A stretch of DNA of 64,000 bases from the NCBI GenBank assembly GCA_027924585.1, contig BSBM01002108.1, positions 227,001-291,000 of the forward strand, in the 5' to 3' direction. The number at the start of each line of letters is the position of its first letter. Positions within the stretch are counted from its first letter, which is position 1. Positions 21,121 to 31,922 of this stretch are shown here, piece by piece. The stretch is from Larix kaempferi (taxonomy: Eukaryota > Streptophyta > Pinopsida > Pinales > Pinaceae). Made by a program: the position numbers and the translations under genes. The notes below the pieces were generated by a model. That model was not told the DNA's origin. It saw nothing but the letters and a program-made list of their open reading frames with translations, and ran no database searches.

Positions 21121-22400
21121 CCAGCTATCCATACTGATATAATTGATGAACATTTGTTCATCATCTCGTCTGACGACCCTTGGTACGGCGAAATTTTGGT
21201 ATACCTCCGCACACAGAAGTTTCGACCCAATATCGACCGTGACGGACGCTGTCGCATCTGTCACCATGCCCCCCATTATCTCCTCTTAGGTGATGTACTC
21301 TATCGACGTGGTGTCGACACAATCTTACAGCGGTGCCTTTCCCAAGAAGAAGCAGAACAAGTCCTTAATGACTGTCATAGCGGTGCCCGCAGTCATTTCT
21401 CTGGAATGGCCACCACCCAAAAGGTGATTCGCGTAGGTTATTTTTAGCTGTCATTATTCACTGATTGTATCACATCAGTCAAACATTGCCAAAACTGCTA
21501 TCTTTTTTCCCCCAAGATGAGAACCCCCCTCACCCCCCCTTCATCCAGTCATCACCGTTGGACCATTTTGCAAATGGGCCATCGACTTCATGGATTGCAA
21601 CCCCGCATCAGCCGATGGCCATAAACACAATATTGTGGCTGTCGATTGCTTTACCAAATGGACAGAAGCCATGCCCACTTACAATTGTAAAGCCGACACT
21701 GCAGTCCACTTTTTCCTCAACCATGTCATTGATCATTTCAGAGTACCAAAGCAACTCGTCTCAGACCACGACTCTCACTTCGAGGACTCTGTTTGGCGAG
21801 AATTGTCAACACTCCTTAAGTTTGAACATCATTTCTCCTCCTCCTACTACAACCAAGGGAATGGCCAAGTCGAAGCGGTTAACAAAATTTTGAAGACCAT
21901 CCTCTAGCGCACTGTCGATCGACATAAGTCCAATCGGCATCACATGCTTTTTCCTGCATTATGGGCTTACCGTACATCCACTAAAACGGCCACCGGATTT
22001 ACCCCTTTCCATTTAGTTCATGGCGTGGAATTTGTCCTCCCCATTGAGTTTCAAATACTGACATTACAAATTTCCGTAGAACTCCTCCCGGATACTTCAC
22101 TAATTGAAGAACGCGTACTTCTTTTAGAGCAGGCCGACGAAGATCGTCGTTCACAAAGAACAGATCTAAACTCCATTACGGTAAACATGTTCACCCACGA
22201 GCATTTAGTGAAGGAGACCTGGTACTCGTTTGCGACCAAGCCCATGATAAAATAGGCAAAGGAAAATTTGAATCCATGTGGAAAGGCCCATACATCATAC
22301 ACACTTGCCTTGGACATGGGGCATACATTTTGACTGATTCAGAAGGAGACCTCATGCACAACCCCTATAATGGGTTATACCTCAAACGATTCTATCCATA
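21121..22400 (+). pseudogene. int: Integrase of the Tat-like element
   Basis: Integrase inserts the cDNA into the genome. The DDE triad is visible: Asp in WAIDFMDC (codon at 21584), Asp in LVSDHDSHF (21764) and Glu in NGQVEAVNK (21872). The N-terminal zinc-binding region near 21350-21500 is broken: a stop follows VIRVGYF at about 21445, and HCQNC falls in another frame. The core is closed by a TAG at 21905. The C-terminal part continues to about 22250 (ALWAYRTSTKTATGFTPF near 21956) and then shifts frame. A protein-like tail reaches about 22400. Confidence 0.85.
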
Positions 22401-22505
22401 AAAATCTCTTGGACACCACAGTCCATATGGTATAGTTTTTTAATTTATTTTTTCGCTGTAAACTTTCAAAACCTTACATTTTCATTTTTTCCTGCATGAA
22501 CACAG

Positions 22506-22934
22506 ATGGATCCTATTCCACTCTACCACATCGGATTTGTCGATGGTGCAAGTCGTTGGTCTCCAAACCTTGCCTCTGTAGCTTGGGTACTTTATTCCCC
22601 TTCACACGAGTTGATCCACCTCGACAGAGTGTGCATAGGTGCCGTCACAAATAATCAAGCTGAATACGACGCCATAACCGGTCTACTGGCGGTTGCTCTC
22701 CAGATGGGCATAAGTCACCTTAGCATTTTCCTGGACTCCCAGCTCCTTGTTTCATAGCTCAACAATTGTTACCAGGTATGTGATCCCTGTCTATTTAGAA
22801 AATTCATGCGCGCTAAACAAATGATTCGACACTTTGAATCCATTTCATTCACTCATGTCCCAAGAAATCTAAACAGTGTAGCAGACCAAATGGCTAACAA
22901 CATTCTAGATTGGCACGTCAACCAAAACATGTAG
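22506..22934 (+). pseudogene. Additional archaeal-type RNase H domain, downstream of integrase
   Basis: After an ATG at 22506 the frame shows the RNase H1 signature of the archaeal/plant aRNH class: GFVDGAS with the first catalytic Asp, TNNQAEYDA with the Glu, IFLDSQLLVS with the second Asp, and FTHVPRNLNSVADQMAN with the closing Asp. A TAG at 22755 interrupts it where Gln is expected. Tat elements are known for a second RNase H of this kind, but in those I know of it lies between the first RNase H and integrase. Here it follows integrase. A T-rich GT...ACACAG segment at 22430-22505 ends exactly at the ATG and could be a 76 nt intron. Confidence 0.75.
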
Positions 22935-22997
22935 GGAATCAAAACAATGCATCACATAAAGCATAAAAAAATCAAATAAACAAACTAGCCATCATAG

Positions 22998-23125
22998 TAT
23001 TGCATCCACGTGCATAACATGTGCCTCCACGGGCATACAAAAACAAAAGTATTGCATCCACGTGCATAACATGTGCCTCCACGGACATACAAAAAACAAA
23101 ACACATATCATTGCATCCATGTGCA
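22998..23125. repeat. Tandem repeat of about 52 bp (CATCCACGTGCATAACATG units)
   Basis: Two nearly identical units begin GTATTGCATCCACGTGCATA (22998 and 23049). A third, diverged unit follows from about 23100. They lie between the archaeal-type RNase H and the 3' end of the antisense gene. Confidence 0.8.
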
Positions 23126-24007
23126 ACACAACATAAATGAAACGACAAGATGTGCATCCACGTGCTTACATGACCATATACCAAAATGCATATATATATC
23201 ATCATAAGAGTCACAATGTCAAGAGTGCCCTCAACACCCGAATATACAAAAAGTACACCAGCCGTACAAAATGTGTATCAACAAAATACATCCCCATATG
23301 CTCATCAACATTTGGGGGAAGGTACAAGATAACCTAATCATCATGGTCACCAGGATCCTCTGGCTCCTCCGGATCATACAGCTCTCGAGCCCTCCTCTCA
23401 GCTGTCACTATAGCTACTCTCCGCAGGATCGATCTCCACTCACGAGGAGCATTGTAACAACGATCGAGAACATGCAGATCTAGATCCCTCCAACCATCAT
23501 CTAGTACATCCACTAGCAGCGCCTCCAAGGTATCACGTACATCCTCTAGGGCATCATCTCTATGACGCACAACTCCTCGTACACGAGGCGGGGGTGCCGC
23601 TACCGGTGGAGGTACCACCACCATCACCTATCCCCTACGGCCCATATGATCCACTGGAGGCCTCGGACCAACATCTGCCATGACCCACATTGAAACAAGT
23701 CAGTATCATATAAAAATATCTAGCTATACTCATAACAAAACATCTAAACATGATATAATAGAGAAATAAAAACAAAGACATACCATCTAACCCCCAAGCC
23801 TGTCCCTGAGCTCGAGGCATCTCAAGGTCTCCCCGGAAGTCCATACCTTGATATGGATAGTCGTCAATCACAATGGGCATCTTCTCCCATTGTTCGTACA
23901 TCTCCGACGAGAAGAACTGCCGAATGCCACCACCACCCCGGGGCATCATCTCCCCCACCGTACAATCCGTGTCTCACTCCTCAGTCCCTCCTGAACCGGC
24001 ACACATG

Positions 24008-24837
24008 TGTGAAAATCCTCATAGCAGATCTAAGAGATGATGTATACCTCACAAGAGTAATTATGATTAAGCAGAAAAATAGAAGAAGAGTGGTCAATGC
24101 AGTATAATGAGCAACATAATAATAATACAGTAGAACTCGGATAGAAGCAAAAATACTTCACACACACTAAATTGTTAATCACAAATGGACATATAAATAA
24201 TACAATGCATGAGGATTTGAATGCCTAAGGTGGCAATTGGAATTAGCCTTCATGCAGTGATCAAAGGATCACTAGAGTGTCATCGGAGCATAACTAGTAG
24301 TCTATCTCATCATCGGTGGATTCATCAATGCACAAGTAACTGTCAACCGTCAGTCAAACTGAATCTAACTGAGTGTGGTAGGTGTAACTGAATGTAACTG
24401 GCACATGGAGACACTAACTGAATGAAGGAGGCTCAATGGAGGGCGCATTAGGAGATAAGTGGAGTTAGAACAGGTAGTCATGTCTCATTAGAGGTCAATC
24501 GGAGTGATAACAACAGTGAGGAGTGAGTTTGGCCTCAAATCAAGGAAAGACTGGGGGCTAACTGAAGTAAACTAGACTGGTAGGTGATAAAGGTGCCCTT
24601 CTCATGCAGTAGGTGAAAGGAGGGCGCATGAAAGGCTAGGAGGGATGAAACTGAGTGGAAGGAAGCTTCGAGGGCTAGCTAACTGAGGGCTAGGTGCTGG
24701 GACTGATGACTGGAATGCATGCAAATGAATGCAAACTGTAAATGATGCATGCAAACCCTAAAAGTGCATGCATGACTGAAAATGTAAATGATCAAAATAC
24801 TGGTGGGACTAGGATGGAGTATAAGAATATCCTAACA
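24008..24837 (-). repeat. 3' LTR of the gag-only element
   Basis: 830 bp, nearly colinear with 26406-27205 with small indels. It includes repeated words such as TCATCGGAGCA and AACTGAATG. Next to it is the G-rich purine tract (minus strand). Confidence 0.85.
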
Positions 24838-25023
24838 CCCCCCCTTAATCCATCTTGGGCCCTGGTAACTAAGACCAAAGGTCACCCAATACAATGACAA
24901 ATAACCGTCAATAAACCAAGGAAGTGGGGAAAATTTCATGGGAAAAATACCCCCCACTCAAAACAGACTGTAAGACACACATAAAAAATAAATGCTCCAA
25001 ACTCAAGCAGGTGTGATGCTTGG

Positions 25024-26241
25024 TCATATGTCTGGAGGTATCTTCTTCTTGGGAAGAAGTGGATCATGCTCAAAAAGCATTTGCTTGTACTTGCTCTTCA
25101 GATCGAATGTGATGAGAACAAATCCAAAAGTATGAGGATGATCCTTGAACGTGTGATTCGAATCAGTTGAGGTAGGATAAAAAACATGAATATGCATATA
25201 GTCTTTTGTCTTCTCCTTCGAACCATCATGGGTGAGATTATGCCAAAAAGAACCATCAAATAATAATGATTGCTTGAAATCCAAATCGGATTTAAGACTT
25301 AATGAATAGTTTCTTGAGATCTCCTTTGAACCAGCAGGGGTGAGATCAAAACCATCATATGCATGAGAAATTATCTCAAGTAGTGTTTGCTTAGGATCCA
25401 AATTAGATCCAAGACTTGAATCATGGTTTCTTGAGATCTCCTTTGAACCATAAGAGGTGAGATCAAAACCAGTAAATGCATGAGAGATTATCTCAAGTGA
25501 ATGGCAATGGTTTCTTGAGATCTCCTTTGAACCATAAGAGGTGAGATCAAAACCAATGGATGCATGAGAAAATATCCCAAGCGGGTGGCAATGGCCATAT
25601 TCTTCAATAACCTTCTGAAAGCATGGAATAATGATCATATAGTAGTAAATAAGAGGTGATTGCTTGAGGAGAGCCAATGCATTACCTCCAATAGTTGATT
25701 TTACCTCCGAAATAATCATGTGATCATGATGCAAACCAACAGACTCTGGTGCAAGGGAGGATTCAGGACCTTCTACAATATCTAGAGTGTGAGCTGGCAC
25801 AGAAAGAGAAGAAAGTTGGAGCATGAGTGTAGAATCTGTAGGTTCTTTGTGGACAACTTCAATATGAGATGTAGTTGATACTGGTTCATGATCAATGAGA
25901 TCATCAAGGAGGGCGAATGCATCACTTTGCTTGCTCTTGAAAGGGTCTAGACCAATCCCTTCATTCTGTTTGCCAAATATTTCATCCAGATAGGCCCATA
26001 TCTCTTTTGGAGTTTCAATAACATCAAGGTATTGGTATATCATGTATTAAGGCAAAGAAAGCATCATTGCTCCAAAGGCTCTGTCACTTTTATTTAACCA
26101 ATCAATCTTCTCTTCAGAGGATTCGAACTCTCTTTCAAAATGACAATCAAAGAGATCATGGCTCTTCAAGTATGCTATCATTCTTGGTTTCCATTCATCA
26201 TAGTTGAATGGAGAAAGAGGAGTAATTCCTGATGAATACAT
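25024..26241 (-). pseudogene. Gag-like protein with internal repeats, in the gag-only element
   Basis: The minus frame from ATG 26241 has one early stop near 26047 and is then open to 25024, giving about 64 + 339 codons. The N-terminal region (PFNYDEWKPRMIAYLKSHDL, then TPKEIWAYLDEIFG) matches the copia-type gag (UBN2-like) fold. From about residue 200 a peptide unit recurs four times: GFDLTSYGSKEISRN, GFDLTSYGSKEISRN, GFDLTPAGSKEISRN and a diverged LTHDGSKEKTKD. No zinc knuckle, protease or polymerase motif is present. The function of the repeat domain is unknown. The long open stretch hints that the protein was under constraint until recently. Confidence 0.65.
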
Positions 26242-26393
26242 AGAAGCTATAGAAGACCTGCAAAAACAATAGAGAATATTTGCAACTGCTACTGCTTCAA
26301 AAATGCAGAAACTGCTGCAACTGTTGCACTCGAAATGTTGGTAATAACCTGCAAAAAACTCTTAGGAATGGAGACAAACAATACTCTCAACAT

Positions 26394-26405
26394 GCTCTGA
26401 TACCA
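26394..26405 (-). other. Primer-binding site (tRNA-iMet type) of the gag-only element
   Basis: The minus strand reads TGGTATCAGAGC directly after the LTR end CACA. It is the standard plant initiator-tRNA-Met site and fixes the element's orientation. Confidence 0.9.
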
Positions 26406-27205
26406 TGTGAAAATATTCACAGCAAATCTAAGAGATGATGTATACCTCACAAGAGTAATTATGATTAAGCAGGAAAATAGAAGAAGAGTGGTCAATGCAG
26501 TATAATGAGCAATAGAATAATAATATAGTAGAACTCGGATAGAAGCAAAAATACTTCACACACACTAAATTATTAATCACAAATGGACATATAAATAATA
26601 CAACGCATGAGGATTCGAATGCCTAAGGTGGCAATTCAAATTAGCCTTCATGGAGTGATCAAAGGATCACTGGAGTGTCATCGGAGCACAACTAGTAGTC
26701 TATCTCATCATCGGTGGAGTCATCAATGCACAAGTAACTGTCAACCGTCAGTCAAACTGAGTCTAACTGAGTGTGGTAGGTGTAACTGAATGTAACTGGC
26801 ACACAAAGACACTAACTGAATGAAGGAGGCTTAGTGGAGGGCGCATGAGGAGCTAATTGGAGTCAGAACAGGCAGTCATGTCTCATCGGAGGTCAATCAG
26901 AGTGATAACAGCAATGAGGAGTGAGTTTGGCCTCAAATCAAGGAAAGACTGGTGGCTAACTGAAGTAAACTAGACTGGTAGGTCAGAAAGGTGCCCTTCT
27001 CATGCAGTAGGTGAAAGGAGGGCGCATGACAGGCTAGGAGGACTGAAACTGAGTGGAAGGAAGCTCCGGGGGCTAGCTAACTGAGGGCTAGGTGCTGGGA
27101 CTGATGACTGGAATGCATGCAAACCCTAAAAGTGCATGCGTGACTGAAAATGTAAATGATCAAAATACTGGTGGGACTAGGATGGAGTATAGGAATATCC
27201 TAACA
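26406..27205 (-). repeat. 5' LTR of the gag-only element
   Basis: About 800 bp; on the minus strand it begins TGTTAGGATATTCC and ends TTTTCACA. It is closely similar to the repeat at 24008-24837. Confidence 0.85.
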
Positions 27206-27904
27206 ATGTGGCCACAAGGTAGGTACCCACTCGAAAAATAAACAACAGAGGAAAGAGGCATAACTAAACTCTCCTCCCTCCGGCCTAACCTTGTTCAACT
27301 CTCGCCGAACACAGGCCAGAAACATCTGGCCTCAAGCAAAATAGGTCCCCGACAAGACATGATGAACCATCATCGTTCCCCCCCCCCCCCCCGACAAACG
27401 ATGGGGCGCCTGTGCACCAAGCACCCGCAAAACACAAACCGCCACCGCCTGCATCTCCGGCTCTCGTAGATCCAAGATACTCAGTGCGTTGTTCTGCACA
27501 CGGGCCCTTAGAATTCAGAAGATCTCAAGGAGATCCTCAATATCCATACCAGCCGAAATCCTGGGTTGGGTGTCCCCTATCTCTCTCAAATGAGGAAAAA
27601 TAGTAAGGAAATATACATCACTCAAGGTAAGCTCCAGTCGCTCACCCTGCACAATAAAAGCTACCTCCTCTGGGTCCCAGAAGTCAACCAACTTGTTCAG
27701 CAGATCCCTGACTCAACGCATGATAGGAATCTAAGCGAACTTCAGTAGTCCACCCAAAGGCAAGGCTACTCGCACATCTGGGCTCTCCCGAATACTGCCC
27801 ATCAGTCCCTCATCAATCTCCCTCTCCCTCCACGATACCAACGGCCTCCTCAGCATCCTGCCAAAACAACACAAAAATTTTTAGAAAAATAAAACAATTT
27901 TTTT

Positions 27905-28165
27905 TTCCTAACCAAGCGATCCCCATCGCAACTTTCGGACCCCTAGCTGTGATGAATATCGCGGCTTTCAACCCTCACAGCCACGATGCTCATCGTGGCT
28001 ATCAGCCCTCACAGCTGTGATTGCATCGCGGCTGTAAGTGCCCATAGCAGTGATGAACATCGCGGCTGTAAGAATAGATAGCCACGATGAACATCGCGGC
28101 TATAGGCACCCACAGCCATGATGCACATCTTGGTTATCCAGCCCATACTCGCGATGTGCATCGCA
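27905..28165. repeat. GC-rich minisatellite (CATCGCGGCT units) in intron 1 of the antisense gene
   Basis: Units of roughly 40-45 bp alternate between CACAGC(C/T)(G/A)(C/T)GATG and CATCGCGGCT. Each unit is therefore partly palindromic and could form a hairpin. The core word is shared with the leader minisatellite at 13870-14175 of the same element. Confidence 0.65.
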
Positions 28166-28414
28166 GAAAAAGGCCCAAAACCCACAATATTCTGCGTTGG
28201 AAAGCCAACGTGGAATATTCGTAGCTTTTGAGACCTCGACACTCACCAAAAAGTAAATAAATTGAAAGGATAAGGCACATAGGCTTACCTGAAACTCCCG
28301 GAATGAAAAATCGACGGTCGAATCTCCCACAAATCAAGAAAATTCTCCGACCCAACTAAATTACTCTGTGAAACTCAACGGTGAAAATGACAATTGTCAC
28401 ATTGGGTCCACTTG

Positions 28415-28424
28415 CTATTTATAG
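28415..28424 (-). promoter_or_regulatory. TATA box of the antisense gene
   Basis: CTATAAATAG on the minus strand lies about 125 bases upstream of the leader-exon donor site and about 25 bases from a plausible start of transcription near 28390. It supports a promoter of its own, independent of the LTR. Confidence 0.55.
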
Positions 28425-28539
28425 AAATTTGACCAATTTTCAATCAACCATTTCGGCATCATACGACGTCCATTTTTCAAACCGTTGGAATTAGCACAGC
28501 GAGAACTTCACGATAGTCCACTCCTTTTCTCGATTCCAC

Positions 28540-28995
28540 TAGGTCCCATTTTTAGGCATTTTTTACATGGCCCTCATTGCCTCGATTTGCATGCCACATC
28601 GTCCGTGGTCCATTTTTGACAAGTCTTATATCGCCGGATTCAATTTTTTGCACTCGTGACGATGCTTGAGACCATTTATCGCTCTCACCACCATATTTTT
28701 GGGCATTTTTTCCATGCCCCTCGTCGCCTTGGTTTGCATGCCACATCGACCGTTATCCGTATTTGATGAATTTCATATCGCCGGATTCAGTTTTCTGCGC
28801 TTATGATGATGCTTGATATCCTTTCTCGCTCTCACCCCCAGAATGTTTTGGGCATTTTTTCACATGCCCGTCGTCCCCTCGATTTGCGTGCCGCATCGAC
28901 AGCCGTCATATTTTACAAATTTTTGCCTCGCAACTTATACATGATCCCTCCACTCCATCCATACTACAATTATGGCATTGTTTTTCTACCATTCA
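28540..28995. repeat. Three direct repeats of about 148 bp upstream of the antisense promoter
   Basis: The block containing GGGCATTTTTTCCATGCCC, then CCTCGATTTGCATGCCACAT, then ATCGCCGGATTCA recurs with starts near 28557, 28704 and 28853. The array is cut by the chromovirus insertion at 29011. It lies directly upstream of the TATA box on the minus strand. Confidence 0.75.
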
Positions 28996-29015
28996 TCAAC
29001 CCATAAGGAGGCCCC

Positions 29016-29390
29016 TGTTAGGAACCCATGTCTTTACTTTGTTAGTATATTGTTGTTGGATACATATGCTTTGTAAGTCGTCCCGTAGTATTTGTTGATC
29101 AATAGTTTATGTTATTGTTGTTGGCGCATATGCTTTGTAAGTTGCCCGTAGTATTGTTGATCCATAGTTTGTAGTGACCCATGGTTTTGACCCATAGTAT
29201 TGGCGCCTAGACTTAGTATATAAGTGTGTGTTGAGACCTATGAAGGCACCGTGAAGTTATTTGTATTGAGCTTGCTCAAAGGAGGTTGCCCCCTTGAAGT
29301 GGCCTGTGATCAATATAAAAGTGATTATGAGTTCTATCATTTCTGCTATTTCGCATATTCTTATTAATTAATTGTTGCAGGTGCTTCACA
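29016..29390 (+). repeat. 5' LTR of chromovirus A
   Basis: 375 bp, with TATATAAG at 29217-29224 as a likely TATA box. The start of transcription would lie about 30 bp beyond. It contains an internal duplication of a TATGCTTTGTAAGT-containing segment. Confidence 0.92.
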
Positions 29391-29392
29391 TC

Positions 29393-29404
29393 TGGTATCA
29401 GAGC
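29393..29404 (+). other. Primer-binding site of chromovirus A (tRNA-iMet type)
   Basis: TGGTATCAGAGC begins two bases after the LTR end. It is followed by an untranslated leader of about 1 kb up to the gag start. Confidence 0.93.
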
Positions 29405-30424
29405 ACTTTCTTGGGCTCGCTGGGTGAAATTTCTGCCAATTTTTTTTTTTGCATCTGTTGTAGGTTCGGATTTGGGAATAATCCCTATCCGCTTAACTGT
29501 GGGAAGTACTTGGGCATAAGCCCTAAAATGCATTGTGAGGAGTACCACAGGAACCCCGAAGTAGCTATCCCATTGAGAGGACCTGCCAGTGAAAAGGGAA
29601 ACGACCCCTACCTGATTGACTAGTTCCCACCCGTGAGGTAGACCAAGAGCCGTCGTTTGTGGCAAAGCGGTTATCAGTTTTACCCGAGCCGTGGAGTGAG
29701 GGGTACTGCCCCAATACGCAAGCCGTCAGACAGCATTGGTGGCAGAGTGAAACCCCTGAACTGTTAGGAAGCCGCACATACCTGGGGTCCATATATATTT
29801 TTAGCTGAATTGTTGTAGATCATTGCTGCGCCGTTTCAGATCCAGCCGTTCAGATCCATTCTGAAATCCGTTCTAGATCCAACCGTTTTCAATCCATTCG
29901 GCGTCGTTTCAGATCCCTCTATTTCCGCTCACTTATGGGCCATTGCAGATCTATCTGTTTCAGATCTCCATATCTCCCTTGTTTTCACTCTGTTTTCCTT
30001 GAAATTTTCAGGGAGACCCTGTCATCCCATTCTGCATATTTCATTCCTGAGGACCCTATCCCCAATTCCACTTCCCAAAGCCCGAAATCCCACATTTGTC
30101 TATTTTTAGGGTTTGCCATAACTTCCTCAGATTTCACCCAATCACCTTCAAATTTTACCACAAAGTTCCTTTCTGAATTCTGCTTCTTTGTCCCCCTCTG
30201 CCAAATTTTCCCATTCTTTCACCTCGCTTCTGAAATCCTCATTTTTTGCTTCCCTGTCTATTCGACATTGTCCAAAACCTAGTCAAACCCCAATAACCCT
30301 TCAATTTTTTTCCCAAATCCAGATTTTCCTTTACTGAAGCAGTTTCTGTTTCTGTTTTCCTACCCAGTCAACCAAAAAAAAAAAACTCCTGGTTATGGTT
30401 GTCACCCCTGCAGGAGCAAAAACC

Positions 30425-31922
30425 ATGGAAGAAGCACTTGCAACCATCCAAGCCAAACTCCAGGATCTGGATGAAAAATTTCTCGGCCTCCATCTTGAAC
30501 ATTCAACTATGAACAACAAATGGCAGTCCGAGTCTTCATCAGACAATGGGTTCTCTTCTTCCAACAATTTCCGTGGTCCGAAGGTTGATTTTCCTCGCTT
30601 CAATGGTATTGATCCAACTGGATGGATCTATCGTGCAGAACAATATTTCAGTTTGCATAATACTTCTGATGTCAACAAAGTTCCACTTGTATCCTTTCAT
30701 TTGGAACAGGAAGCTCTTCAATGGTACCATTGGTACATCAAGGGTCATGAAGAGCAAAAATGGCCAGACTTTTGCCAGCTCCTTTTGCAAGGATTTGGTC
30801 CTAGTGCTTTTGATGACTTCACATGAGCCCTCACTAAACTTCACGAAATTGGCACTGTGAGAGTATCAAACCAAATTTGAGAAACTAGCCAACCACACTG
30901 AAGGATTGTCTGATGACTTTTACCGGAGTTGTTTTATCAGTGGTCTAAAGGATGCCATCCGCTTTGAGGTCAAAATGTTCTGTCCCAACACAATGACGGA
31001 AGCACTAGGGTTGGCTAAGTTGGTAGAAGACAATATTGCAACCCAACAATGCTCCAAGCCCACTTTTGTTCCCTTCCGAAATATGGGTTCTCAACGACCA
31101 CCTATACCGCAGGCTCCTCGACCAACTCCTATCAAGCGTTTGTTTGAAACAGAGATGCAAGCACGCAGAGAAAAGGGGCTTTGCTATAATTGTGATGAGA
31201 AATTCACTCGGGGACATAGATGTGTTCAGCAAAAGCTCTATCTCTTGGATGTGGATTCTCCTCCTACCTTTGAAATTGGTGATGAAGATCCAGAAACAAT
31301 GGATGCTCAGGTCGACATTCAGGAACCTCCTATTGACCCTCCGTCTCAGGATGACCAGCCAGAGATATCTCTCCATGCTTTAGTTGGAATCACCACCCCC
31401 CAAACAATGCGGGTTAGGGGTTACTTCCAGAAGCTTCCTCTTACAATACTCATTGATTCGGGTAGCACTCTTAATTTCATTGACCCTCGGATCGCTAAAC
31501 AAGCTGATTGTTTTATCCATCCTTGCTCCAACTTTGAAGTCATGGTTGCCAATGGGGGCACCTTACCTTGCAAAGGGAAGTGTCGAAATGTGCGTATCTC
31601 TATGGGAGATTATACCTTGCGCTATGACATGTTTTCCTTGACCTTAGGCGGATGTGATGTGGTTTTGGGCGCTCAATGGCTACGCACACTTGGCCCTATC
31701 TTATGGGATTTTGCTAAACTTTGGATGCAATTTCCCCTCAATGGACAAAAACACACATTGACAGGATTACAACCAGGGTCTCTCAGCATCATTAGTTCAC
31801 ATCGCATGGAAAAACTCCTCAAGAAGAATTCACATGGCGTCATCACTCAAATACATTCCATTCAGATGCAACCATCAGCGGTCTCCACTACTCCTTTGGA
31901 TCTACAACAAATTCTGGATTGA
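30425..31922 (+). pseudogene. gag-pro: Chromovirus A gag and protease
   Basis: The start at 30425 (MEEALATIQAKLQ) is chosen because the copy on the other strand at 59860 begins at the same Met. The gag core includes VDFPRFNGIDPTGWIYRAEQ and FHLEQEALQWYHWYI. A TGA at 30824 and a frameshift near 30863 break it. In the next frame come FYRSCFISGLKDAI, the zinc knuckle CYNCDEKFTRGHRC at 31182-31223 and the protease active site LIDSGST (Asp codon at 31455). A TGA at 31920, where Arg (CGA) stands in the sister copy, separates it from RT. Confidence 0.9.

Larger units (their letters stand above)
24008..27205 (-). mobile_element. Gag-only (TR-GAG-like) LTR element nested in the antisense gene
   Basis: Direct repeats at 24008-24837 and 26406-27205 are bounded by TG...CA on either strand. 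On the minus strand the 5' LTR is the right-hand one. TGGTATCAGAGC (tRNA-iMet primer site) follows it at 26405-26394, and a G-run purine tract precedes the left LTR at 24847-24838. The 1.57 kb interior holds one gag-like frame and no protease, RT or integrase, so it must have been mobilised in trans. The flanking 5 bp (ACATG left, ATGTG right) match only partly, so the target duplication is not clean. The orientation equals that of the gene it interrupts. Confidence 0.8.
23334..28400 (-). pseudogene. Antisense spliced gene, plant-mobile-domain-like, inside the Tat element
   Basis: On the minus strand I can follow a gene-like structure. A short leader exon (about 28390-28289) has no ATG. Intron 1 (28288-27858) runs from CAG/GTAAGC to TTTTGGCAG. 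Exon 2 starts at ATG 27856 (MLRRPLVSWREREIDEG) and holds LLNKLVDFWDPEEVAFIV and ELTLSDVYFLTIFPHL, resembling plant mobile domain proteins. It continues to SYASFLCCLFFEWVPTLWP near 27230. The 24008-27205 element is inserted there. Beyond it the frame reads GGGGIRQFFSSEMYEQW and DDYPYQGMDFRGD, then a 109 nt GT-AG intron (23783-23675) and an Arg/Asp/Glu-rich last exon to the TAG at 23334. Stops near 27734, 27716 and 27524 in exon 2, at least one shift at a C/G run (27378-27392), another near 23965, and a TAG near 23630 mark it as decayed. PMD-like proteins are implicated in silencing and developmental control in plants and are known to be captured by transposons. Family assignment is from memory. 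Confidence 0.55.

Noticed and set aside
22998-23125. Repeat-spacer pattern resembling a CRISPR array
   Set aside because: The units are contiguous without unique spacers, and the genome is a plant nuclear genome.
24003-27210. Target-site duplication for the gag-only element
   Set aside because: The flanks ACATG and ATGTG agree at only three of five bases; I do not claim a duplication, although the element ends are clear.
29393-29404. TGGTATCAGAGC words as possible tRNA fragments
   Set aside because: They lie directly behind LTR ends at 29393, 26405 (minus) and 60890 (minus); they are primer-binding sites and no cloverleaf surrounds them.
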